Shown here piece after piece: positions 47,413 through 56,758 of a DNA stretch of 64,000 nt. The stretch covers positions 3,087,501 to 3,151,500 of the forward strand of contig CCMO02000001.1 in NCBI GenBank assembly GCA_000751295.2, read 5' to 3'. Under the pieces are notes generated by a model. That model was not told the DNA's origin and searched no databases. It was given only the letters and a program-made list of their open reading frames with translations. The stretch comes from a bacterium YEK0313. GTDB lineage: Bacteria; Pseudomonadota; Alphaproteobacteria; Rhizobiales; Phreatobacteraceae. Both the position numbers and the translations under genes were made by a program. Numbering within the stretch: position 1 is the stretch's first letter; every line of letters starts with the position of its first letter.

Positions 47413-48000
47413 TCAGGCGAGCTTGTAGTCGGTTGCGATCATCCGCAGCGCGGCGGGATAGATCCGGTGCTCGGCCGCGAGCACGCGGCTTGCCAGCGTC
47501 TCTGCCGTGTCATCGGCGAGGACGGGCACCTCCTCCTGCAGGATGATCGGCCCGGAATCGAGCTCGGGAACGACGAAATGGACGGTTGCGCCATGCACCG
47601 TCGCGCCGTCGGCAAGGGCCCGGGCATGGGTATCGAGGCCCTTATAGGCTGGCAGCAGGGCGGGATGGACGTTGATCATCCGATGCGGCCATTGCTCGAC
47701 CAGCCAGGGGGTCAGGATGCGCATGAAGCCGGCGAGGCAGACGATATCGATGGCGTGCCGGACAAGCTCGGCGTGCATGGCCCGGTCGAAAGCCTCCCGG
47801 TCGCGGCCGAACGCCCGGTGATCGATGGTGGCGGTCGCAATCCCCTCGGCGCTGGCGCGCGCCAGCCCGCCGGCATCGGGAACATTGGACAGGACCAGCG
47901 CGATCTCGGCCGGATAGTCGGCGGCCTTGGCCGCCTCGATCAGCGCGGCCATGTTGGAGCCGCGGCCGGAGATCAGGATGGCGACGCGCTTGCGGCTCAC
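47413..48000 (-). CDS. purN: phosphoribosylglycinamide formyltransferase
   Basis: A 195-residue enzyme transferring formyl from 10-formyl-THF to GAR (purine step 3). It starts VSRKRVAILISGRGSNMAAL from GTG 48000, with the folate site MRILTPW and the active-site motif INVHPALLPAYKGLDTH, plus the catalytic Asp in ELDSGPII. GTG 48000 overlaps the purM stop (GTGA), giving tight translational coupling. The upstream continuation of this frame is antisense-like noise. Confidence 0.96.
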   Translation of the reverse strand: MSRKRVAILISGRGSNMAALIEAAKAADYPAEIALVLSNVPDAGGLARASAEGIATATIDHRAFGRDREAFDRAMHAELVRHAIDIVCLAGFMRILTPWLVEQWPHRMINVHPALLPAYKGLDTHARALADGATVHGATVHFVVPELDSGPIILQEEVPVLADDTAETLASRVLAAEHRIYPAALRMIATDYKLA

Positions 48001-49073
48001 AGCGACAGGGCTCCCGTGAAGGTCACGCGCGGTTCGGCGGCGGCCGGCACGACCTCGCCGAGCCGCACCACGGTCTCGCCCGCGCCAGTCAAGGCGGCGG
48101 CGACGCGCTCGGCTTCGGCCGGCGCGGCGACCACAACCATGCCGATGCCGCAGTTGAAGGTGCGCACCATCTCGCTCTGGGCAAGGCCGCCGGTCTTGGC
48201 GAGCCAGCCGAAGACCGGGGGCACCGGCACGGCGGCAAGATCGACGGCGACGCCGAAGCCGTCGGGCAGGACGCGCGGGATATTGTCGACGAAACCGCCG
48301 CCGGTAATGTGGGCCAGCGCCTTGACTGCGCCGGTCGAGCGGTGGGCGGCGAGCACGCTCTTCACATAGATGCGCGTCGGGGTCAGCAGGGCTTCGCCGA
48401 GCGTCCGGTCCGGCGCGAAGGGAGCCGGCGCGTTCCAGCCGAGCCCGGAGACGGCGGCGATCTTGCGAACCAGCGAATAGCCGTTCGAATGCACGCCGGA
48501 CGAGCCGAGGCCGAGCACGATGTCGCCGCTCGCGACATCGGGACGCGGCAGGAGCGTGCCGCGCTCGGCGGCACCGACCGCAAAGCCGGCAAGATCGTAG
48601 TCGCCTGAGGCGTAGAGGCCCGGCATTTCGGCGGTCTCGCCGCCGATCAGCGCGCAGCCCGCCTCGCGGCAACCCGCGGCGATGCCCTTGACCACTTCGG
48701 CCGCGGCGGCCGGAGCCAGCTTCCCCGTGGCGAAATAGTCGAGAAAGAACAGCGGTTCCGCACCCTGGACGACCAGGTCGTTGACGCACATGGCGACGAG
48801 ATCGATGCCGATCGTGTCGTGCCGGTCGGCCTCGATGGCGATCTTGATCTTGGTGCCGACGCCGTCATTGGCGGCGACCAGCACCGGATCCTTGAAACCG
48901 GCCGCCTTCAGGTCGAACAGACCACCGAAGCCGCCGATCTCGGCATCGGCACCGGGGCGGGCAGTGGCCCGCACCATCGGCTTGATCATGTCGACCAGGC
49001 GGTTGCCGGCGTCGATGTCGACGCCCGCCTCTGCATAGGTGAGGCCGTTTGTGGCTTTCGGCTTGTCGGTCAC
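47997..49073 (-). CDS. purM: phosphoribosylformylglycinamidine cyclo-ligase
   Basis: A 358-residue AIR synthetase (purine step 5). The N-terminus VTDKPKATNGLTYAEAGVDI from GTG 49073 aligns with the family start, and DAGVDIDAGN-type and NDGVGTKIK motifs are present, with IGGETAEMPG downstream. It lies with purN in the common purM-purN order. The GTG start is supported by homology rather than by a strong ribosome-binding site. Confidence 0.96.
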   Translation of the reverse strand: MTDKPKATNGLTYAEAGVDIDAGNRLVDMIKPMVRATARPGADAEIGGFGGLFDLKAAGFKDPVLVAANDGVGTKIKIAIEADRHDTIGIDLVAMCVNDLVVQGAEPLFFLDYFATGKLAPAAAAEVVKGIAAGCREAGCALIGGETAEMPGLYASGDYDLAGFAVGAAERGTLLPRPDVASGDIVLGLGSSGVHSNGYSLVRKIAAVSGLGWNAPAPFAPDRTLGEALLTPTRIYVKSVLAAHRSTGAVKALAHITGGGFVDNIPRVLPDGFGVAVDLAAVPVPPVFGWLAKTGGLAQSEMVRTFNCGIGMVVVAAPAEAERVAAALTGAGETVVRLGEVVPAAAEPRVTFTGALSL

Positions 49074-49468
49074 GTGGCTTGTCCCCGTTAGACCCGCCCC
49101 GATAGCCCGCTCAGGCCCGGTCTGCAACGGCTGTCCGGCGAATTTCCGGCCGATCGCCCGGTCGCGGCGCGCGGGCCGCCGTCTTTTCCCTGATGGCGAA
49201 GGTCCTCAACCAAGACGATACCTATCGCCGGCTGCGCGAATATCGGAAGGTTGGCCACAAGGCGCGAATGCGGCGGCAGCCCGCAGGGTGGTCGAGCCGG
49301 GCGGGCGAAAGTCGGATTCAAAGCTCCACTTAAAATCAAAGAGTTGGTAGTGGTTCCTTGATTCTGGCATTTGCCCGTATGCCGGGACGGGCGCGCAGCC
49401 GCGCCCGACGCGGGCAAATGTCGCGGGCCGTGACACTGGAAGCCTGAGCGCAGGGACTGGAGGGGCGA
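49074..49468. other. intergenic region between divergent purM and maeB
   Basis: A 395-bp gap. No gene is convincing: the open frames here are Arg-rich shadows. It holds an AT-richer stretch (about 49320-49370) that may contain the maeB promoter, and a two-tier inverted repeat described separately. Confidence 0.5.
49368..49420 (+). repeat. nested inverted repeat upstream of maeB
   Basis: The outer arms CATTTGCCCG and CGGGCAAATG are perfect (10 bp). Inside is a second perfect repeat, CGGGCGCG and CGCGCCCG, with a 4-nt CAGC loop (49388-49407). It ends 48 bp before maeB ATG 49469 and could be a leader RNA hairpin, an operator or an upstream terminator. Confidence 0.6.
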
Positions 49469-51766
49469 ATGTCCAAGGAAATCACCGAAGACCTCAAAGC
49501 CGGCGCGCTGGTCTATCACCGTCTGCCCCGGCCCGGTAAACTGGAGATCCAGGCCACAAAGCCGCTGGGCAATCAGCGCGACCTTGCGCTCGCCTATTCG
49601 CCCGGCGTCGCCGCCGCCTGCGAGGCGATCGTCGCCGATCCCAGCCAGGCTGCCGAACTGACCGCCCGCGCCAACCTCGTCGCCGTCGTCTCCAACGGCA
49701 CGGCGGTGCTCGGCCTCGGCAATATCGGCCCGCTCGCCGGCAAGCCGGTCATGGAGGGCAAGGCCGTCCTGTTCAAGAAGTTCGCCGGCATCGACGTCTT
49801 CGACATCGAGATCGACGCCAACGAGGTCGACCGCATCGTCGATGTCGTGGCGGCGCTGGAGCCGACCTTCGGCGGCATCAATCTCGAGGACATCAAGGCG
49901 CCCGAATGTTTCGAGGTCGAGCGGCGCCTGCGCGAGCGCATGGCGATCCCGGTCTTCCATGACGACCAGCACGGCACGGCGATCATCGTTGGCGCGGCGG
50001 TGACCAATGCGCTGGCGCTGATGGGCAAGCGCATCGAGGAGGTGAAGATCGTCACCTCGGGGGCAGGGGCGGCGGCCATCGCCTGCCTCAATCTCCTGGT
50101 CGAGCTCGGCGCCAAGGTCGAGAACATCTGGGTCTGCGACATCGAGGGCGTGGTCTATAAGGGCCGGGCGGCCCTGATGGACCCCTATAAGGAGGTCTAT
50201 GCCAAGGACACCAATGCCCGCACCCTCGGCGACGTCATCGGCGATGCCGACATCTTCCTTGGGCTCTCGGCCGCCGGCGTGCTGAAGCCGGAAATGGTTC
50301 AGCGCATGGCCAAGGGCCCGCTGATCATGGCGCTCGCCAACCCCAATCCCGAGATCATGCCCGACGTCGCGCGCGAAGCCCGGCCCGATGCGATGATCTG
50401 CACCGGCCGGTCGGATTTCCCCAATCAGGTCAACAACGTCCTGTGCTTCCCCTACATCTTCCGCGGCGCGCTCGATTGCGGCGCGACCGCGATCAACGAG
50501 GCGATGAAGCTCGCCGCGGTGCGTGCCATCGCGGCATTGGCGCGCGAAACCCCGTCGGACGTCGTCGCCAAGGCCTATGGCGGCGAGGTCGCGACCTTCG
50601 GCGCCGGCAACCTCATTCCCTCGCCCTTCGATCCGCGCCTCATCCTGCGCATCGCGCCGGCGGTGGCGAAGGCCGCCATGGAAACCGGCGTCGCCAGCCG
50701 GCCGATCGCTGATTTCGATGCCTATGCCCACCAATTGAACCGCTTCGTGTTCCGCTCGGGCCTGCTCATGAAGCCGGTGTTCGGCAAGGCGCGCGAAGAG
50801 CCCAAGCGTGTCATCTATGCCGAGGGCGAGGACGAGCGGATCCTGCGCGCCGCGCAGGTGGTGATCGAGGAAGGCCTGGCCATGCCGGTGCTGATCGGCC
50901 GGCCGGCCGTCGTCGAGCAGCGGCTCGAACGGTTCGGCCTGTCGATCCGTCCGGGCAAGGATTTCGAGCTGATCGATCCGCAGTCCGATCCGCGCTATCG
51001 CGACTATGTCTCGGCCTATCACGAGCGGGTCGGCCGGCGCGGCGTCTCGATGGACGCGGCCCGCACGATCATCCGCACCTCGAACTCGGCGATCGCCGCG
51101 GTCGCTCTGGCGCGCGGTGACGTCGATGCCATGATCTGCGGCGTCGAGGGCCGTTACAATACGCATCTGCGCCACATCCGGCAGGTCATCGGCCTCGGCT
51201 CGGACTGCGAAACCCTGGCCGCGCTGGCGCTGCTGATCACATCGAAGGGGCCGCTGTTCATCGCCGACACGCAGGTCAACCACCAGCCGACCGCCGAGCA
51301 GATCGCCAATATGACGGTGATCGCGGCCGAACATGTGCGCCGCTTCGGCATCGAGCCGAAGATCGCGCTGGTCTGTCATTCCGATTTCGGCAGTCACGAC
51401 GACCGCGACGCCGAGACCCTGAGAAAGGCGGTCGAGCTGATCTGGCAGCGCGCGCCGGGCCTGGAGGTCGACGGCGAAATGCACGCGGATACGGCGCTCG
51501 TGCCGGACCTGCGCGAGCGCATCCTGCCGCAGTCCAGGCTGACCGGCGTCGCCAACGTGCTGATCATGCCGAACATCGCGGCCGCCAATACCGCGTTCCA
51601 GGTGATCAAGGTGCTGGCCGACGCGCTGCCGGTCGGCCCGATCCTGGTCGGCCCGGCGAAGCCCGCGCATATCCTGACCTCGTCGGTGACCGCACGGGGT
51701 GTCGTCAACATGACCGCCTTCGCCGTGGTCGAGGCCCAGGAGGCGGCGCGTACCCGCGAGGGTTGA
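49469..51766 (+). CDS. maeB: NADP-dependent malic enzyme with phosphotransacetylase-like domain
   Basis: A 765-residue enzyme oxidatively decarboxylating malate to pyruvate. The N-terminal malic domain contains LAYSPGVAAACEAI, FHDDQHGTA (metal/substrate) and the NAD(P)-binding TSGAGAAAIACL. The C-terminal ~320 residues (from PKRVIYAEGEDERIL) form a phosphate acetyltransferase-like domain, standard in proteobacterial MaeB and thought to be regulatory (acetyl-CoA response), not catalytic. GGAGGGGCG precedes ATG 49469. Confidence 0.96.
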   Translation: MSKEITEDLKAGALVYHRLPRPGKLEIQATKPLGNQRDLALAYSPGVAAACEAIVADPSQAAELTARANLVAVVSNGTAVLGLGNIGPLAGKPVMEGKAVLFKKFAGIDVFDIEIDANEVDRIVDVVAALEPTFGGINLEDIKAPECFEVERRLRERMAIPVFHDDQHGTAIIVGAAVTNALALMGKRIEEVKIVTSGAGAAAIACLNLLVELGAKVENIWVCDIEGVVYKGRAALMDPYKEVYAKDTNARTLGDVIGDADIFLGLSAAGVLKPEMVQRMAKGPLIMALANPNPEIMPDVAREARPDAMICTGRSDFPNQVNNVLCFPYIFRGALDCGATAINEAMKLAAVRAIAALARETPSDVVAKAYGGEVATFGAGNLIPSPFDPRLILRIAPAVAKAAMETGVASRPIADFDAYAHQLNRFVFRSGLLMKPVFGKAREEPKRVIYAEGEDERILRAAQVVIEEGLAMPVLIGRPAVVEQRLERFGLSIRPGKDFELIDPQSDPRYRDYVSAYHERVGRRGVSMDAARTIIRTSNSAIAAVALARGDVDAMICGVEGRYNTHLRHIRQVIGLGSDCETLAALALLITSKGPLFIADTQVNHQPTAEQIANMTVIAAEHVRRFGIEPKIALVCHSDFGSHDDRDAETLRKAVELIWQRAPGLEVDGEMHADTALVPDLRERILPQSRLTGVANVLIMPNIAAANTAFQVIKVLADALPVGPILVGPAKPAHILTSSVTARGVVNMTAFAVVEAQEAARTREG

Positions 51767-51862
51767 AATCGATCGCCGATCAACAGTGCGTTAAGAGGCG
51801 CCCCCTAGATTGCGCCGGTATCATGCGATCCTGCCTGGTGTCGGCGGCTTCGGCTGTGATCG

Positions 51863-53455
51863 GTGGGGACCTTGAGGGCAGGTGCGGGGGCAAAGTGCTT
51901 GGTTTGGATCGCGGCGGTCGCCGTCGCGATAACCCTGCCTGTTGCCGTCTATTTCGGCTCCAGCGCCTATGTCGACCACGCGCTCGGCGTACACCTGCAG
52001 CGCACGGCGCGGATCGTGCTGCAGCGGGTCGAAAGCGCCGTCGACCGGTCGGTCGCGACCCTCAAGGAAGCGGCCCTGCGCCGCGCCGACGGCTGCAACC
52101 TCCGGGACCGCGAGGCGCTGCGCGTGCTCACCTTCGGCTCGCCCGTCCTGAAGGAAGTGGCCGTGCTTGCCTCGGACGGCTCGGTCCTGTGCAACAATAT
52201 CGGCGAGCTTGTCCGCATCTCTCCGTTGTCCGACCTGCTGCCGACGCGCGATCCGCGCATTCTGGTCGGCTCGGTCGTCGCCTTCGGCTCGGAAGGGCGC
52301 GCACTGCGCATCGTCTGGCGGGAAGGCGACCGCTCCATGTTCGGCGGGCTGGTGGCGGCCAGCCTGTTCGCGCCGTTCCAGGAGATGAGCGCCCCGGGCG
52401 ACAGGCTGGCGGTCGAGATCCGGCTGAGCGACCGCTCGACCCTGCTCGTGCCGCGCGACTGGGGGCCGGAGGGCGCCTTCGACGCCCGGCTCGAACATGT
52501 CTCGCAGCGCCTGCCGGTGGCCGTCGTCACCAGCGCCTCGCGGGCCGACTGGCGCAACGCGCGAAGCTGGGTCGTCGCCCTGGCAACAGCCGTCGCCGCG
52601 GTGATCGGCCTGCTCATGGCCGCCTTCATCGTGCTCGTTGCGCGCCGGCGGGCCGACCCGCTGGCGGAAATGCGCAGCGCCCTCGAGCGCGGCGAGTTCG
52701 TGCCGCATTACCAGCCGATCCTTGATCTCGACACCGGCCGCATTCTCGGTTGCGAGGTGCTGGTGCGCTGGCGCAAGCCCGACGGCAGCATCATCGCGCC
52801 CGGCGCCTTCATCGATCATGCGGAGCGCTCCGGCTTCATCTTCCCGCTGACCCTTGCGCTCATGCGCCAGGCCGCCGTCGAGCTCGGGCCGACCTACGAT
52901 GCGCGCCCGAAGCTGAAATGCGGCTTCAACCTGTGCGCCGCCCATTTCAAGAACGACCGCATCGTGACCGACGTCGCCGCGATTTTCGGCGGTCCCGGCG
53001 TCACGCTGTCGCAGGTCGTGCTCGAGGTCACCGAACGCGATCCGCTCGAGGATGCGGATACCGCCCGCGCCATCATCGCGCGCTTCCAGGCGATGGGCGT
53101 GCGGGTCGCGCTCGACGATGTCGGCACCGGCCATGGCGGCATGAGCTATCTGCTGAAGCTCGGCGTCGACGTCATGAAGATCGACAAGCTCTTCATCGAC
53201 GCGCTCGGTGCGGAGCGGCAGTCGACGGCCATCGTCGACAGCCTGATCGATCTTGCGGCCCATCTGAACATGGAAGTGGTGGCGGAGGGCGTCGAAACCT
53301 TCGCCCAGGTCGAAGCGCTGCGTCGGCGCGGCGTGCGCAGCGCCCAAGGTTACGTCTTCGCGCCGCCGCTGCCGGGCCCGTCCTTCATCAAGCTGGTCGA
53401 GGCCATGGACCCGGTCGTGGCGAGCGAACCGCCGAAGCGGCTCACGCTCGCCTGA
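51863..53455 (+). CDS. membrane EAL-domain cyclic-di-GMP phosphodiesterase with CSS-like sensor
   Basis: A 530-residue protein. It has membrane helices at about residues 12-33 and 235-260 flanking a periplasmic region with Cys78 and Cys110 (SVLCNNIG), like the redox-sensing CSS domain but with CNN in place of CSS. The cytoplasmic EAL domain (about 267-515) reads EVL (298-300). It keeps Asn356, LEVTE, DD (418-419), Lys439, the Glu of AEGVE and a Gln near 495, so activity on c-di-GMP is likely. The start is uncertain: GTG 51863 is used, but TTG 51872 is possible. Confidence 0.86.
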   Translation: MGTLRAGAGAKCLVWIAAVAVAITLPVAVYFGSSAYVDHALGVHLQRTARIVLQRVESAVDRSVATLKEAALRRADGCNLRDREALRVLTFGSPVLKEVAVLASDGSVLCNNIGELVRISPLSDLLPTRDPRILVGSVVAFGSEGRALRIVWREGDRSMFGGLVAASLFAPFQEMSAPGDRLAVEIRLSDRSTLLVPRDWGPEGAFDARLEHVSQRLPVAVVTSASRADWRNARSWVVALATAVAAVIGLLMAAFIVLVARRRADPLAEMRSALERGEFVPHYQPILDLDTGRILGCEVLVRWRKPDGSIIAPGAFIDHAERSGFIFPLTLALMRQAAVELGPTYDARPKLKCGFNLCAAHFKNDRIVTDVAAIFGGPGVTLSQVVLEVTERDPLEDADTARAIIARFQAMGVRVALDDVGTGHGGMSYLLKLGVDVMKIDKLFIDALGAERQSTAIVDSLIDLAAHLNMEVVAEGVETFAQVEALRRRGVRSAQGYVFAPPLPGPSFIKLVEAMDPVVASEPPKRLTLA

Positions 53456-53457
53456 CC

Positions 53458-53870
53458 CGGGCCGGCGCCATGCCACCTCGGGCACGGCGACGGCAAAACG
53501 CATCGACGCGGTCGAGCCGGCCGATCGTGCCGATCACCAGGGCGGCGATCCCGGTGGCGCTGAAGGCCGCGCCGAGGGCGCGATAGGCCTCGTCCGTCGC
53601 GCCTGGACCGGGACGGTCGGTGAGGGCCTCCGTCCAGGTGAGGGCGGCTGCCTTGCGCAGCGGATGCGCCGGGCTTCCTTCAGATGGTGCTGAACGGAAT
53701 GGGCACAGCCATTGATCTGCGAGGCACGGATCCGGACGAGCTCGACGATCGCGGGATCGAGGCCGAGCTCGCCCGGCTCGGCATTCGGCGCCCGGAGCGC
53801 GGCGTAGCTTTGGGCACGACGGCGGAATAGGCTGCCTGGGTCAGGTGGGCCGCGAAGCGGACATGGGACG
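53458..53870 (-). pseudogene. decayed AhpD/carboxymuconolactone decarboxylase-like gene
   Basis: Pieces of one family are spread over shifted frames. One frame reads RFAAHLTQAAYSAVV, the next reads DPAIVELVRIRASQINGCAHS with the CMD-typical QINGCAH, and after KEARRIR the remainder (AALTWTEALTD; EAYRALGAAFSATGIAALVIG) continues in another frame. The second Cys of the CxxC redox site is Ser, and the linker between the halves is missing. At least one deletion and two frame changes are needed, so no full-length product is possible. It is divergent from a MarR gene that may once have controlled it. Confidence 0.7.
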
Positions 53871-53902
53871 GCTCCTTCGCATCTGGATTGCCGCAACGGC
53901 CT

Positions 53903-53951
53903 GTGCATAATATCAGTGCACGAACAAGATATAAGAGTTCGAATATTATGC
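53903..53951. promoter_or_regulatory. candidate MarR operator overlapping the marR start
   Basis: GCATAATAT (53905-53913) and ATATTATGC (53943-53951) are a perfect 9-bp inverted repeat whose right arm covers the MarR start codon. A second repeat, GTGCA-N9-TGCAC (53903-53921), overlaps the left arm. This AT-rich DNA in a GC-rich region suits autoregulation. Confidence 0.55.
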
Positions 53952-54427
53952 GCAAACCGCGGCCGGGCAAGGCACCTGACATCGGCGAAGGCAAGCGGGG
54001 CGAGGAGGGCTATCTCGGTTATCTCCTGCGGCAGGCCCACGGCATGCACAGGCTGCGCATGGAACGGGCGCTGGCCGGGCTCGACACGACGCCGCCCCAG
54101 TTTCTGGTCATGACCATGATCGCCGCCTATCCGGGTCTGTCGAATGCCGACATCGCCCGGCTGACGCTGCTCACGCCGCAGACGGTCAGCGTCATCGTCG
54201 GCAATCTGAAACGCGCCGGCGCGGTGACGCGCACGGCCCATCCCATACACGGCCGGATCCAGGAGCTCGCATTGTCGCCATCCGGCGAGGCCCTGCTGGC
54301 GCGCTGCCGCGGCCAGGTCCGGGCGATCGAGGAGCAGCTCGTGCGCGGCCTCAGCGCGGCCGACGAGAAGGTCGTCAGGCGCTGGCTGGTGGCCGTGGCG
54401 ATGGAGCCGGCGGGGGCCGCCGGCTGA
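53948..54427 (+). CDS. MarR-family transcriptional regulator
   Basis: A 159-residue winged-helix regulator. The dimerisation helix is YLGYLLRQAHGMHRLRM, the recognition helix LSNADIARLTLLTPQTVSVIV and the wing AVTRTAHPIHGRIQELALS. MarR proteins usually repress a divergent target in response to phenolics or oxidants. Here the divergent gene is a decayed AhpD-like frame, so the regulator may be an orphan that controls only itself or distant targets. ATG 53948 sits inside an inverted repeat. Confidence 0.9.
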   Translation: MRKPRPGKAPDIGEGKRGEEGYLGYLLRQAHGMHRLRMERALAGLDTTPPQFLVMTMIAAYPGLSNADIARLTLLTPQTVSVIVGNLKRAGAVTRTAHPIHGRIQELALSPSGEALLARCRGQVRAIEEQLVRGLSAADEKVVRRWLVAVAMEPAGAAG

Positions 54428-54436
54428 CCTGGCGGC

Positions 54437-56596
54437 TCAATTGGCGCGGCCGCGGCGCAGGTCGGCCTCGATCCTGAGGCTCGAACCGCCGCCGAGCCGG
54501 GCGCGGTAGACCTGCACGTTCTCCATCACCCGCTGCACATAGTTGCGCGTTTCGGTGAACGGGATGCGCTCGACCCAGTCGATTGGATCGACGCGCGGAT
54601 CGCGCGGGTCGCCATAGGCTTCGACCCATTGGCGCACTCGTCCACGGCCGGCATTGTAGGCGGCGAAGGTCATGACGTAGCTGCCGTTGAACTCGGCGAC
54701 GAGATCGCCGAGATGGGCCGCGCCGATGCGGGCATTGTAGGCGGGGTCGCTGATCAGCCGGCCCTGGTCATAGGCGAGGCCGTAGCTGCGCGCCGTCGCG
54801 CGCGCCGTCGCGGGCATGAGCTGCAGCAGGCCGCGGGCGCCGGCATGGCTCACGGCGCGCGGATCGAAGGTCGATTCCTGGCGGGCGATGGCATAGACCA
54901 CGGCGCGGTCGACCTGCGGGCCGACATGGGCATAGTTCGGGATCCCGATCGTCGGGAAGGCGTGGATGTCGAAGGGCAGGCCGCGATTGTTGGCGAGCTT
55001 GCCGAGGATCAGGACGCCCTTGGCGTCGCCGGCACGGGCGGCGACCTCGGCGGCGGCGTGGAGCTGGCCGGTATCCATGGCGCGCAGGCCGAGATCGGCG
55101 AGGATCGCCCGGGCGAGGTCCTTTTCGCCGACCTGATAGAGCATGCGCAGCGCGCGCGCCGACGGACCGGCCACCGGGCTTGCTTCGGCCGGCCGGCGGA
55201 TCGGCAGATCGCTCAGGCCGAGCTTGGCGCGCGCGAGCTGGCCGTAATAATGCGAGGAATGCCGGGCGGCGGCCTCATAGGCACGCCGCGCCTCGGCCTG
55301 GCGGCCGAGCGCCTCGAAGGCACGGCCGCTCCAATAGTCGGCGCGGGACTGCGACATGGGCGTGGTGGCGGCCTGGCGTCCGGCCTGGAAATGGCGCAGC
55401 GCAGTGCCGGGATCGTTCAGGAAGCGCAGGGCAAGCCAGCCGCAATGGAATTCCGCTTCGACCCGGGCGACGCCGCGGCGCACCGAATGGCCGGAGGCGA
55501 CCCGGTAGGCGGTGCGGGCGTCGCCGGCGTCCAGCAGCTTGCGCACCATGACGCGCCGCTCGGTCCACCAGCTCTCCGGGCTGATCAGCACAGCCGGATC
55601 GCGCGGCGCGGCGATCAGGATGGCCGCCGCCTCGCGGGCTCGGTCCTCGCGCCGCAGCCACTGGGCGCGGGCGAGCAGATAGACCGGGTCGGCATGCAGC
55701 GAGCCGGGCACGCGCGCGAGCAACGCCCCGCCGTTCGAGCGGCGCGCATTGACCGCCAGGAAGGCGCGTGCGAGCGCGAGCTGGCCGGCGCCGAGGTGCT
55801 GGGCCGCGCGCAGGGCCGTGCCGTCCTTGCCCGCATAGAGCATGTGGTCGAGGCGGGACTTGTGGTCGGCCGCGCCGAGCACCGAGCCGAAGGCGGAGAG
55901 CAGCGTGCGCTCGACATCAGCGGACATGTCGTCGCGACGCCAGATGTCGCGGGCGAGCTGCACGGCGCGCGCATTGTCGCCGGCCCGCCGCAAGGCGATG
56001 GCGAGCGCGATCTTGCCTTTGGCCGAGCTCGGCTGGCGGCGCGCATAGAAGCCGCGCACGGTCGCGCCGTCGATATTCTGTTCGAGCAGGGCGGCTTCGG
56101 CGCGGGCGCGAATGCGCTGCGAGGCCGGAAAGCCCGGATTGGTCTCGACGAAGGCGGCGAGCCGCGCGAAAGGCAGGTTCTCGTTGGACCGGAGGATCGC
56201 CCACTCGGCGACTGCGCGCGATACCGGGTCGGTCAGGGCGTTGCGTCCGGCCGTGGCCTGCTCGACCCGGCCGGCCTTGGCTGCGGCGATCACCCGGCCG
56301 AGCGCCGCGACGTCGACCTGGCCGCCGCCATCGCCCTGCGGGCGCCAGGAACGCTCGCTCTGTCCGATCGAGCCGGTCACCGCTGGCCCGCTGGCGCGAG
56401 CTTCGACGATCGGCTGCTGCGCCGCCTCGGCTGGCTCGTCGTCGGCGGCCTGTTCCGCGGCCTGGGCTTCCAGGAGATGCTGGGGCATGTCGCCATCGCT
56501 TGCCTGGGGCAGGGCGGGAGTGGCGATGAGCAGCGCGCCGAGAGCGACGCCGGTGAGCAGGCCCAAACGGGGAAGGAAGACAGCGAGCGGCGCCAT
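54437..56596 (-). CDS. slt: soluble lytic murein transglycosylase
   Basis: A 719-residue exported enzyme cleaving peptidoglycan glycan strands. ATG 56596 has CAGGACGG upstream and leads a signal peptide (LGLLTGVALGALLIATPALPQA). A long alpha-superhelical region follows, then the C-terminal SLT domain with the catalytic Glu in ARQESTFDP and the motifs GARGLLQLMPATA and FAAYNAGRGRV. It is longer than E. coli Slt70 (about 645). Its stop lies 9 bp from the convergent MarR gene's stop. A long plus-strand frame over it is an artefact. Confidence 0.95.
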   Translation of the reverse strand: MAPLAVFLPRLGLLTGVALGALLIATPALPQASDGDMPQHLLEAQAAEQAADDEPAEAAQQPIVEARASGPAVTGSIGQSERSWRPQGDGGGQVDVAALGRVIAAAKAGRVEQATAGRNALTDPVSRAVAEWAILRSNENLPFARLAAFVETNPGFPASQRIRARAEAALLEQNIDGATVRGFYARRQPSSAKGKIALAIALRRAGDNARAVQLARDIWRRDDMSADVERTLLSAFGSVLGAADHKSRLDHMLYAGKDGTALRAAQHLGAGQLALARAFLAVNARRSNGGALLARVPGSLHADPVYLLARAQWLRREDRAREAAAILIAAPRDPAVLISPESWWTERRVMVRKLLDAGDARTAYRVASGHSVRRGVARVEAEFHCGWLALRFLNDPGTALRHFQAGRQAATTPMSQSRADYWSGRAFEALGRQAEARRAYEAAARHSSHYYGQLARAKLGLSDLPIRRPAEASPVAGPSARALRMLYQVGEKDLARAILADLGLRAMDTGQLHAAAEVAARAGDAKGVLILGKLANNRGLPFDIHAFPTIGIPNYAHVGPQVDRAVVYAIARQESTFDPRAVSHAGARGLLQLMPATARATARSYGLAYDQGRLISDPAYNARIGAAHLGDLVAEFNGSYVMTFAAYNAGRGRVRQWVEAYGDPRDPRVDPIDWVERIPFTETRNYVQRVMENVQVYRARLGGGSSLRIEADLRRGRAN

Positions 56597-56758
56597 GAAT
56601 CCGTCCTGATACGCAATACGGAACGGCCGCACCGTCCGGACAGAATGCGGCCCCTGAACCACCGTTTGTCGTTTGTTTTCCTTAGCGAGTGTTGAACGCG
56701 GCGAGGGGTAATCGATGGGCGTGGTTAAGCGGGCGCTAACGATCGGACGTCGGCCGCC

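Noticed and set aside
49088..51670. 860-residue minus-strand frame over maeB
   Set aside because: Low-complexity Asp/Arg/His antisense translation of a confident malic enzyme gene; no motif.
54629..56695. 688-residue plus-strand frame over slt
   Set aside because: Antisense of a gene with a clear signal peptide and catalytic SLT domain; no domain seen in the plus frame.
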